A stretch of DNA of 8,574 bases, from NCBI GenBank assembly GCA_049965975.1, contig JBMFVN010000034.1, positions 1-8,574 on the forward strand, given 5' to 3'. Of the stretch, positions 1 through 5,401 are shown one piece after another; positions within the stretch are counted from its first letter, which is position 1; each line of letters opens with the position of its first letter. This stretch comes from JAGDXZ01 sp049965975. GTDB taxonomy: Archaea > Micrarchaeota > Micrarchaeia > Micrarchaeales > CABMGC01. Position numbers and translations under genes: made by a program. Under the pieces are notes generated by a model. The model was not told the origin of the DNA. It made no database searches and was given only the letters and a program-made list of their open reading frames with translations.

Positions 1-18
1 TAATAACTTTTCAAAATT

Positions 19-35
19 ACAATATACTATATTGT
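19..35. promoter_or_regulatory. Perfect 17-bp inverted repeat upstream of the orphan gene (candidate operator or terminator)
   Basis: ACAATATA at 19-26 and TATATTGT at 28-35 are exact reverse complements around a single C at 27. The 8-bp arm ACAATATA recurs in direct orientation at 75-82, between the TATA-like element and the ribosome-binding site of the 96-653 gene. This repeated arm suggests a regulator-binding site. A T5 tract follows the dyad (35-39), so it could instead end a transcript entering from the left. The arms are AT-only apart from one base each, which raises the chance of coincidence. Confidence 0.4.
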
Positions 36-56
36 TTTTGCTCAAAAAGGCATTAC

Positions 57-63
57 TTAAATA
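57..63 (+). promoter_or_regulatory. TATA-like box for the orphan gene
   Basis: TTAAATA lies 33-39 bp before the ATG at 96. With the usual archaeal spacing of about 26 bp to the start site, transcription would begin near 83-90. That leaves a very short leader holding GGTGA at 87-91, four bases before the ATG. Confidence 0.5.
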
Positions 64-95
64 CTAGAAAAATCACAATATATTCAGGTGAATAA

Positions 96-653
96 ATGCC
101 GCACAATAATATGAAATCCGATTCTGACCTTAACCATACATCACGTTTGATTGAGAACATCGCCAAAAAATTTGACGAAGTATTTAGGAAAGGTGAGATC
201 TACCAGCTTAACTCATCTTTAAGCAGTGACGTAATAAAAAGTCTGTCCAGAAAGATTAAGGAAGAAAGGCAAGTAGCACCGGAAAAGCCCGAAAAGTTAT
301 CGTTACTTGGAAGAATGTCTTCGAAGATAAAATCTATATTTACTCCGGTCAGCGAAATAATAGCAGAGAAAGCTTTATTCGTATATAACGGAGGTCAACT
401 TACTGGAAACAGTTTTACAGATAGGGCGGCAATGCGTCTTGCAGAAGAAATGCGTAAGATGTCTGTTGTTCCTCAGGGAGCAAGCACGGATGAAGTTTCA
501 AGGCAGTCTAATTACAGCCTTTACCCTGTGCCGATCGTGTATACCTGGACGTCTTCACTTGGCAAACCCTCCTTAGTACAAATTCCGACTATCAAGCAGA
601 CGAAAGGAGTAAATGAAGTAAATGCGAAATACTGGCCGCCTTTATACATGTAG
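96..653 (+). CDS. Hypothetical protein, unrecognised, 185 aa, low GC
   Basis: I do not recognise a family. The ATG at 96 is supported by GGTGA at 87-91 and a TATA-like box at 57-63; an alternative in-frame ATG six codons in lacks such a site. The N-terminal 60 or so residues are polar and probably helical. A lysine/proline-rich stretch follows (about 61-90), then a middle section with alternating charged and hydrophobic residues. The C-terminal 45 residues are rich in Tyr, Pro and Trp and end in WPPLYM. No signal peptide, membrane segment or catalytic motif is evident. The two sampled lines 121-240 are about 35% GC, against about 47% for a sampled line of the Ku gene, so the base composition differs from its neighbours and the gene may be recently acquired or fast-evolving. 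It is followed by a T6 tract and looks monocistronic. Confidence 0.7.
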   Translation: MPHNNMKSDSDLNHTSRLIENIAKKFDEVFRKGEIYQLNSSLSSDVIKSLSRKIKEERQVAPEKPEKLSLLGRMSSKIKSIFTPVSEIIAEKALFVYNGGQLTGNSFTDRAAMRLAEEMRKMSVVPQGASTDEVSRQSNYSLYPVPIVYTWTSSLGKPSLVQIPTIKQTKGVNEVNAKYWPPLYM

Positions 654-724
654 CCGATTTTTGAACCAGAATATCACTAGGCAATGCACTCATAGGCAAG
701 ACTTTGATTTTGAGTCCTCTGCTC

Positions 725-730
725 TTTTTT
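725..730 (+). terminator. T6 tract, candidate terminator of the orphan gene
   Basis: A run of six T follows GCTC about 70 bp after the stop at 653, with a further T-rich stretch at 741-752. Archaeal RNA polymerase terminates on T tracts without needing a hairpin. The T-rich stretch may also be part of the Ku promoter, so the assignment is tentative. Confidence 0.35.
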
Positions 731-740
731 GTGAAACAAT

Positions 741-748
741 TTTATCTT
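741..748 (+). promoter_or_regulatory. Weak TATA-like element upstream of ku
   Basis: TTTATCTT lies about 21-28 bp before the Ku ATG at 769. No Shine-Dalgarno sequence precedes that ATG, so a leaderless transcript starting at or near the ATG is plausible. The match to a TATA consensus is poor. Confidence 0.3.
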
Positions 749-768
749 TTTCCTTGTAATGTAGCATT

Positions 769-1527
769 ATGAAGAGTGTTTGGAATGGCTCTATAGCCTT
801 CGGCCTGGTCAACATTCCTGTGCGAGTTTATCTTGCTACTCATGACATAGAGCCGCCTCTACATTCCCTTTGCAAGAACGGTCACAGAATCGTGTACAAG
901 CGCTGGTGCCCTGTTGAGAACAGGGAAGTTTCCTGGCAGGAGCTCAAGAAGGGCTTTGAGCTTTCTGCAGACAAGTACGTGGTGCTCGAAAAGGAAGACC
1001 TTGAAAAGATAAGAATTCCTTCTACAAAAACGATAGAAGTCAAGGAGTTCGTAGAAGCAGGTCAGCTTGATCCGATATACGTTGACAGGAGCTACTATGT
1101 AGTGCCTGACAAGAACGGCGAACGAGCATATGCCTTGTTCTTTACAGTTCTCGCGATGCTTAACAAGCTTGCGATAGGCAAGTTCACAATGAACGACAAA
1201 GAGCATGTGGTAGCCTTGCGCTCTTATCAGAAAGGCCTGCTTATGCAAACACTCCACTACAACGAGGAGATAATGCCAATAGAAGACCTGGCAGAGCTTA
1301 AGAACCTGCCTAAGCCAGAAAAGAAGGAGCTCGAGCTTGCGCAGCTTCTTGTGCAGAAGCTTAGCAAAGAATCATTGAACATGGCCCAGTTTACAGACTC
1401 TTATGCAGAGGCGCTAAGGAACCTGATAAAGGCAAAGGCTTCAGGAAAGGAGTACGTTGTTGAAGCAGCAAAGGAAGTAAAGGCGGCCAAGAGCCTTATA
1501 GACAGCCTTACTGAAAGCCTCAAATAG
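769..1527 (+). CDS. ku: Ku protein (prokaryotic non-homologous end joining), 252 aa
   Basis: Prokaryotic Ku forms a homodimeric ring that slides onto broken DNA ends and recruits the end-joining ligase. The family signature is present from the N-terminus: WNGSIAFGLVNIPVRVY (residues 5-21), then a C35/H39/C47 pattern matching the region after the first strand in bacterial Ku, GFELSADKYVVL (62-73), DPIYVDRSYYVVPD (101-114), AYALF (120-124) and LRSYQKGLLMQTLHYNEEI (150-168). The C-terminal F-x-D-x-Y-x-x-AL-x-x-LI-x-AK-x-x-G motif (208-226) is intact. At 252 residues it is a minimal Ku: after the core there is only a short Lys/Ala-rich tail (about 227-252), not the long basic extension of many bacterial versions. 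It starts with ATG without a clear ribosome-binding site, consistent with leaderless expression. The ligase gene follows 7 bp downstream, so the two are almost certainly one transcript. Ku is uncommon in archaea; transfer from bacteria is likely but not shown here. Confidence 0.96.
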   Translation: MKSVWNGSIAFGLVNIPVRVYLATHDIEPPLHSLCKNGHRIVYKRWCPVENREVSWQELKKGFELSADKYVVLEKEDLEKIRIPSTKTIEVKEFVEAGQLDPIYVDRSYYVVPDKNGERAYALFFTVLAMLNKLAIGKFTMNDKEHVVALRSYQKGLLMQTLHYNEEIMPIEDLAELKNLPKPEKKELELAQLLVQKLSKESLNMAQFTDSYAEALRNLIKAKASGKEYVVEAAKEVKAAKSLIDSLTESLK

Positions 1528-1534
1528 CGGTTTC

Positions 1535-2512
1535 ATGAGCCTCTGGAACAGCAGCATGAAGCTTGTTAAGCCAATGCTGGCTTTTCCTTCAAAGCCTTTC
1601 GACTCTGAGGACTTTGTGTTTGAGATAAAATACGATGGGACAAGATGCATAGCATATGTAGACAGAGATTCGGGCAGGGCGATGTTCCTTAATAGAAGGC
1701 TCTCTTTCTTCCAGCAGCGTTATCCAGAGTTTGCTGATTTTTTCAAAAGCGTGAAGGCGCATCGAGCCATACTTGATGGCGAGCTGGTCGTTTTCGACAA
1801 GGGCAAGCCGAACTTCAACCTGTTGCAGGAGCGCGAGCAGACAAGCAACCAGACAAGGATAAGCGTTCTAAGCAGCCTGCATCCGGCTACTTACGTTGTT
1901 TTTGACATACTCCACAAAGACGGCAATGACCTGCTCGATCTGCCGCTCAGCGAGCGCAAGTCAATTCTTGAAAGCACCCTTGAAGAAAGCGATTACGCCA
2001 TATTGTCAAAGTATGTGAGCAAGAAAGGCAAGGAGCTTTTCAAGAGAGTCAGGAAAGCAGGATTGGAAGGCGTTATGGCAAAAGCCATTAAATCACCCTA
2101 CGTGCAGGAGCGCAGCAAGTACTGGCTTAAGATAAAGGCCCTTTCTACCATAGATGCCGTTGTGCTGGGCTTCACCTCAACAGACAAGGAGCAGCTTAGC
2201 GCCCTGCTTCTAGGAGCTTACAGCTCTGGCAAGCTCGTATACATAGGCAAAGTTGGCACTGGGTTTGACGAGAGCGAAAGGGCCGCGCTTCTTAGCAGGC
2301 TTTCAAAGCTCAGGTCAAGCAAGCCTTATGCTGAGATAGGCGAGCACGAAACAGCAAGCGAGCAAATAACATATGCAAAGCCAGAGCTTGTTGCTGAAGT
2401 AAGGTTCATGGAGCTCACAAAGGAGCATATGCTAAGAGCTCCTGCCTTCCTGCGGCTAAGGTCTGACAAGCCTGCAAGAGATTGTACGCTCGAGAGTGTG
2501 GCTTTTGCATAG
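1535..2512 (+). CDS. ATP-dependent DNA ligase, LigD ligase-domain type, 325 aa
   Basis: It seals 3'-OH/5'-phosphate nicks through an enzyme-lysyl-AMP intermediate and is the expected partner of the adjacent Ku. Nucleotidyltransferase motifs appear in order: motif I EIKYDGTR with nucleophile K32; motif Ia region FLNRRLSFFQQRYPE (51-65); motif III DGELVVFD (81-88); motif IIIa TYVVFDILH (119-127); motif IV LEGVMAKAIKSPY (177-189); motif V WLKIK (197-201). An OB-fold domain (about 206-325) ends in LRAPAFLRLRSDKPARDC, the motif VI region of LigD-type ligases. The length equals the ligase domain alone: the primase-polymerase and 3'-phosphoesterase domains fused in many bacterial LigD proteins are absent, and no separate genes for them lie in the window. 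It also lacks the large N-terminal DNA-binding domain of archaeal replicative Lig1, so it is not the Okazaki-fragment ligase. An internal ATG at 1556 (residue 8, MKLVKPMLAF) is an equally plausible start. Confidence 0.94.
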   Translation: MSLWNSSMKLVKPMLAFPSKPFDSEDFVFEIKYDGTRCIAYVDRDSGRAMFLNRRLSFFQQRYPEFADFFKSVKAHRAILDGELVVFDKGKPNFNLLQEREQTSNQTRISVLSSLHPATYVVFDILHKDGNDLLDLPLSERKSILESTLEESDYAILSKYVSKKGKELFKRVRKAGLEGVMAKAIKSPYVQERSKYWLKIKALSTIDAVVLGFTSTDKEQLSALLLGAYSSGKLVYIGKVGTGFDESERAALLSRLSKLRSSKPYAEIGEHETASEQITYAKPELVAEVRFMELTKEHMLRAPAFLRLRSDKPARDCTLESVAFA

Positions 2513-2513
2513 G

Positions 2514-2544
2514 TATTTTCCTTATTGTTTTGCTTGTTATTTTG
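2514..2544 (+). terminator. T-rich terminator after the Ku-ligase operon
   Basis: Directly after the ligase stop the strand carries four short T tracts (TTTT, TTTT, TT, TTTT) within about 30 bp, with no hairpin. This is typical of archaeal intrinsic termination and separates the end-joining operon from radA. Confidence 0.5.
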
Positions 2545-2558
2545 CAGGCTAAGAAAGG

Positions 2559-2570
2559 TTTAATTGCTTA
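2559..2570 (+). promoter_or_regulatory. radA: TATA-like promoter element for radA
   Basis: TTTAATTGCTTA is centred about 30 bp before the GTG at 2594, the spacing expected for a leaderless or nearly leaderless archaeal transcript. The TTG at 2564 that would extend the frame lies inside this element, which argues against it being the start codon. Confidence 0.5.
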
Positions 2571-2593
2571 TTCTGCGTAATAATTTTGATGCT

Positions 2594-3544
2594 GTGGCCA
2601 AGGAAAAAGAGATAAAAAGCATAGAGGACTTGCCTGGCATAGGGCCTGCTACTGCAGAGAAGCTCAAGGCAGCAGGCTACGCTACTCTTGACCAGGTCGC
2701 TGTAGCTTCCCCTTTCGAGCTTTCCGAGCTAATAGGCATAAGCGCTGAGAACGCTAAAAAGGCCATAGAAGCCGCAAAAGAAGCTACTACTATAAACTAC
2801 CTTGAGGCATCTGAGGTGCTTGAGAGGAGGCTTGCAATAGGCAAGATAACAACGGGCTCCAAAGGACTTGACGAGCTGCTCGGCGGCGGAGTAGAGACAA
2901 ACGGAATAACAGAAGCCTACGGAAAATTTAGCAGCGGCAAGTCGCAACTCGGATTCCAGCTGTCTGTCAATGTGCAACTGCCAGCTGGCAAAGGAGGTCT
3001 TGGCGGCGGAGTATTATTTGTAGATACTGAAAGCACATTCAGGCCTGAACGCATACAAGACATTGCAAAAGCCCAAGGAATGGACCCGAAGAGCGTTCTT
3101 GACAATATATTTGTAGTTCGCGCCACAACAGTGGAGCAGCAGATTCTTACCATAGACAGGGCCGACAAGCTCGTTTCTGAGAAGAACATAAAGCTTATTG
3201 TAGTGGACTCGCTTACCTCGCTTTTCAGGGCCGAGTTTATAGGCAGGGGCGGTCTTGCCGAAAGGCAGCAGAAGCTCAACGAGCATGTGCACAAGCTCCA
3301 GAACCTTGCAGATACATTCAGCCTTGCAGTTTATGTTACAAACCAGGTAATAGACAACCCTGCGATCCTGTTCGGCGACCCGACAATACCAGTTGGCGGA
3401 AACATAATAGCGCATGCAGCTACAACGAGGCTTTACTTGAGAAAGAGCAAAGAGGACAAGCGCATAGTCAGGCTTGTTGACTCGCCAAACCTTCCTGAAG
3501 GCGAGGCAGTTATAAAGATAACGCCAGAAGGCATAAGAGACTAG
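2594..3544 (+). CDS. radA: DNA repair and recombination protein RadA, 316 aa
   Basis: The archaeal RecA/Rad51 recombinase forms ATP-dependent filaments on single-stranded DNA and catalyses homologous pairing and strand exchange. Domains seen: an N-terminal helix-hairpin-helix DNA-binding domain with LPGIGPATAEKLKAAGY (13-29) and LIGIS (46-50); a linker with YLEA (69-72), which aligns by eye with the FxxA-type polymerisation motif; then the ATPase core. Walker A is GKFSSGKSQ (K116), where most archaeal RadA have GEFGSGKTQ. Also present are DTESTFRPERI (144-154), Walker B LIVVDSLTSLFRAEFIGRGG (201-220), LAERQQKLNEH (221-231), VTNQV (248-252), the L2-region GDPTIPVGGNIIAHAATTRL (261-280) and the C-terminal PNLPEGEAVIKITPEGI. 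I chose GTG 2594, giving MAKEKEIKSIEDLPG, because it matches usual RadA N-termini and sits about 30 bp after a TATA-like element. A TTG at 2564 would add ten residues. dphB follows 13 bp later, probably on the same transcript. Confidence 0.96.
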   Translation: MAKEKEIKSIEDLPGIGPATAEKLKAAGYATLDQVAVASPFELSELIGISAENAKKAIEAAKEATTINYLEASEVLERRLAIGKITTGSKGLDELLGGGVETNGITEAYGKFSSGKSQLGFQLSVNVQLPAGKGGLGGGVLFVDTESTFRPERIQDIAKAQGMDPKSVLDNIFVVRATTVEQQILTIDRADKLVSEKNIKLIVVDSLTSLFRAEFIGRGGLAERQQKLNEHVHKLQNLADTFSLAVYVTNQVIDNPAILFGDPTIPVGGNIIAHAATTRLYLRKSKEDKRIVRLVDSPNLPEGEAVIKITPEGIRD

Positions 3545-3557
3545 ATTGGTTGGTTAA

Positions 3558-4328
3558 GTGCTTTTCCTGATAGGCCTTGGCCTATATGTTGACGACCTTT
3601 CTGTCAGGGCTCTTGATGCGCTCAAAAGCTCGAAGGAAATTTTCGTAGAGCAATACACGTCTTTCATTCCGTCAGGCTATATTGACGAGCTTGAAAGCAA
3701 GACGGGCAAGAGCATAAGGGAGCTTGCAAGGAGCGACCTTGAGCAAGATGCTGAAAAGACAATCTCAATGGCAAAAAACGAGAATGTTTCTATTCTCATA
3801 CCTGGTGACCCTCTTATTGTCACAACGCACAAGCTTCTTCTTGATATTGCCGACAGGCTTGGAATACCTGTTCTTGTGCTTCATGCGCCTTCTATCTTGT
3901 CTGTTGCAATAGGCGAAAGCAGGCTCTCGCTCTACAAGTTTGGCCAAGTAGTAAACGTGCCTTTTTGGAAAAAGGACTACACGCCTACTGCTTTCATTAA
4001 CGTTATAAAGCAAAATAAGGAGCGTGGGCTTCACTCTCTGCTTTTTCTAGACATAGACCACGAGCACAACAGGCCCATGTCTTTGGCAGAGTGCCTCGAA
4101 ATAATGAAAAAGGCAGACACGGCAGAGAACTCTGGAATTTTCAAAGCAGATCCTTTTGTCATCGTGATTGCAAACGCTGGCATGCCAGACCAGCGCACGA
4201 TAATGTCGAGGAGCAGCAAAATAGAGAGATTCTCAAAAGAACTGGAAGGCAAGATGCTTAGTGTCATAATTCCTGCAGAGCTTTCTTTCTCAGAGGAAGG
4301 CGTTAGGAAGTTTATCGATGAGCTTTAG
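3558..4328 (+). CDS. dphB: Diphthine synthase DphB, 256 aa
   Basis: This SAM-dependent methyltransferase methylates the ACP-modified histidine of elongation factor 2 during diphthamide synthesis. It belongs to the tetrapyrrole-methylase fold. Family hallmarks are FLIGLGLYVDDLSVRALDAL (3-22), EQYTS (31-35; usually EAYTS or EEYTS), the SAM-binding IPGDPLIVTTH (81-91), HAPSI (109-113, where many homologues have HNASI), LYKFGQVVNVPFW (125-137), YTPTAF (141-146), NKERGLHSLLFLDID (153-167) and a C-terminal SVIIPAELSFSEEGVRKF. The length is close to the family's usual 250-270. It begins with GTG 13 bp after radA, with no strong ribosome-binding site beyond a weak GGTTGG, so translation probably depends on the upstream gene. 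A T6 tract directly follows the stop. The stop overlaps that of the minus-strand neighbour by 4 bp. EF2 itself is not in the window. Confidence 0.94.
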   Translation: MLFLIGLGLYVDDLSVRALDALKSSKEIFVEQYTSFIPSGYIDELESKTGKSIRELARSDLEQDAEKTISMAKNENVSILIPGDPLIVTTHKLLLDIADRLGIPVLVLHAPSILSVAIGESRLSLYKFGQVVNVPFWKKDYTPTAFINVIKQNKERGLHSLLFLDIDHEHNRPMSLAECLEIMKKADTAENSGIFKADPFVIVIANAGMPDQRTIMSRSSKIERFSKELEGKMLSVIIPAELSFSEEGVRKFIDEL

Positions 4329-5329
4329 CCTTTTTTCCAATACCTTATGGTATAGAGCAGTACGAGAGAGCAGATTATCTCCTGGAACCATATGCTTGCA
4401 ATCCTAAAGAATACTGTTATCAGCACAGCTGTTCCTAAAGTTACTCCTATGCCTCCGAAGAAGGCTGTAAGATAGCCAAGCAAAGCCGCATCTGTAACTC
4501 CGATTGTTCCTGGTATGCCAGTTACCATGCCAAGAAGCAGCGAAGAAGTGTAAACGAAAAGTAGAGTAGGCAAATAGCCTATTCCCATGTGTATTCCAAA
4601 GCTTAGTATTACGAAATAGAGCGCGAGGCCGTCAAAAACCATTGCCGGTACCGTAAACAGCATTGCAAATGCATAGCTGCCAAAGTCTAGAAGCTTTTTG
4701 CTCCTGAAATAGGTGTCTCCTATGTTGAAAAATCCCCTGAGGCGCTTTTGCTTGTAGAATCTTTTCTTTATGTACTTGTAAGGCTTTTCGTAGAGTATGA
4801 AGACAAAAGGAATAAGCAAAAGCACGCTTATTATTATGGAAATGTCAGAGTACCTGTGGACCAGGAACGCAGTAAGCACCGCCACGACTATAAAGCCTAG
4901 AAAGTCTGTGAATATGTCGGCAACGACCGCGGGGAAAGTTTGCGCAAACGTGGCATTTGTCTGTCTGTTTACAGTATATGCAACTACAGCTCTTCCCCAT
5001 CTTCCCGGCGTTATGTCCATGGAGAACATTGAAAAGTAGATAAGGAAATTCTTTGTTTTTGGAAGCTTTATTCCAAGCTTTCTAAGGAAAAGGTCCCACT
5101 TCGGAAAGCCTATCGTTATGGCTGCAATTACACAAAGGAGCGAAGCAACATAATAGCTCGGCTTTAGCGAATAAAGTGTAGCAACGAACCTGGTCGCGCC
5201 CTCATTTAGTATTGCAAGAGCAGAGAGCACTACGAACACAATTAGGCTTCCAAGGATTACCCCAATTACCGCAAGTTTTGCCTTTCTGAATCTTTCTCTC
5301 TGCTTTCTTTCCTCGTTCTTGCTAGCCAT
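4325..5329 (-). CDS. LPG-synthase transmembrane / UPF0104 (AglD2-like) membrane protein, 334 aa
   Basis: An integral membrane protein of the family sharing the flippase-like transmembrane domain of MprF. Archaeal members are often annotated as lysylphosphatidylglycerol synthase TM proteins or linked to lipid-carrier and glycolipid handling; the substrate here is unknown. After a charged cytoplasmic N-terminus (1-17) come roughly eight membrane segments: about 18-41, 58-78, 133-158, 163-181, 215-245, 252-270, 279-298 and 300-328. Family motifs are TPGRWGRAVVAYTVNRQTN (107-125), matching the PG-x-x-G-E/R-x-x-R-A-Y element, and the repeat-like GIPGTIGVTDAALLGYLTAF (271-290), matching PGGxGxxEAAL. 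No aminoacyl-transferase domain is attached, so lysyl-lipid synthesis is not supported. I chose ATG at 5329 (MASKNEERKQ), preceded by GTGA at suitable distance. The open frame runs back to 5515, but that stretch covers the divergent promoter and the start of the neighbouring gene. Confidence 0.88.
   Translation of the reverse strand: MASKNEERKQRERFRKAKLAVIGVILGSLIVFVVLSALAILNEGATRFVATLYSLKPSYYVASLLCVIAAITIGFPKWDLFLRKLGIKLPKTKNFLIYFSMFSMDITPGRWGRAVVAYTVNRQTNATFAQTFPAVVADIFTDFLGFIVVAVLTAFLVHRYSDISIIISVLLLIPFVFILYEKPYKYIKKRFYKQKRLRGFFNIGDTYFRSKKLLDFGSYAFAMLFTVPAMVFDGLALYFVILSFGIHMGIGYLPTLLFVYTSSLLLGMVTGIPGTIGVTDAALLGYLTAFFGGIGVTLGTAVLITVFFRIASIWFQEIICSLVLLYTIRYWKKG
4331..4336 (+). terminator. 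T6 tract, candidate terminator of radA-dphB
   Basis: Six T begin two bases after the dphB stop codon at 4326-4328. The same bases read on the minus strand form the AAA AAA codons for the Lys-Lys pair near the C-terminus of the convergent membrane protein, so the tract is both coding and possibly terminating. Confidence 0.45.
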
Positions 5330-5359
5330 TTCTTCACTGATTTTGACTTTATGCCTGAC

Positions 5360-5371
5360 ATAATTATATTT
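5360..5371. promoter_or_regulatory. Shared palindromic TATA element for the divergent gene pair
   Basis: The start codons at 5329 (minus) and 5402 (plus) are only 72 bp apart. ATAATTAT at 5360-5367 is a perfect palindrome centred about 35 bp from the minus-strand ATG and 38 bp from the plus-strand ATG, so a TATA-binding protein could serve either direction. A second TATA-like stretch, CTATAATT at 5383-5390, lies too close to the plus ATG for the usual spacing. Confidence 0.45.
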
Positions 5372-5401
5372 GTTATCTTTTACTATAATTACGATGGGTG
5401 T

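Noticed and set aside
859..1257. Open frame of 132 codons on the minus strand inside ku
   Set aside because: It lies wholly antisense to a well-supported Ku gene, encodes no recognisable motif, and reflects codon bias of the real gene.
1535..2512. Replicative archaeal DNA ligase (Lig1)
   Set aside because: The protein lacks the roughly 200-residue N-terminal DNA-binding domain and carries a LigD-type C-terminus; the Ku neighbour also favours the end-joining type.
2917..3415. Two overlapping minus-strand open frames opposite radA
   Set aside because: Both are antisense to strongly conserved RadA sequence; the Cys/Ser-rich translations match no family and have no promoter or ribosome-binding site.
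3724..4267. Several short open frames within dphB on both strands
   Set aside because: They are shadows of the dphB reading frame, with no start signals and no motifs.
4325..5329. Lysylphosphatidylglycerol synthase (MprF) proper
   Set aside because: Only the flippase-like membrane domain is present; the soluble aminoacyl-transferase domain is missing.
5351..5401. 17-residue upstream extension of the surface protein from ATG 5351
   Set aside because: This start lies upstream of the shared TATA element, so the transcript would not include it; ATG 5402 gives a normal tail-plus-anchor layout.
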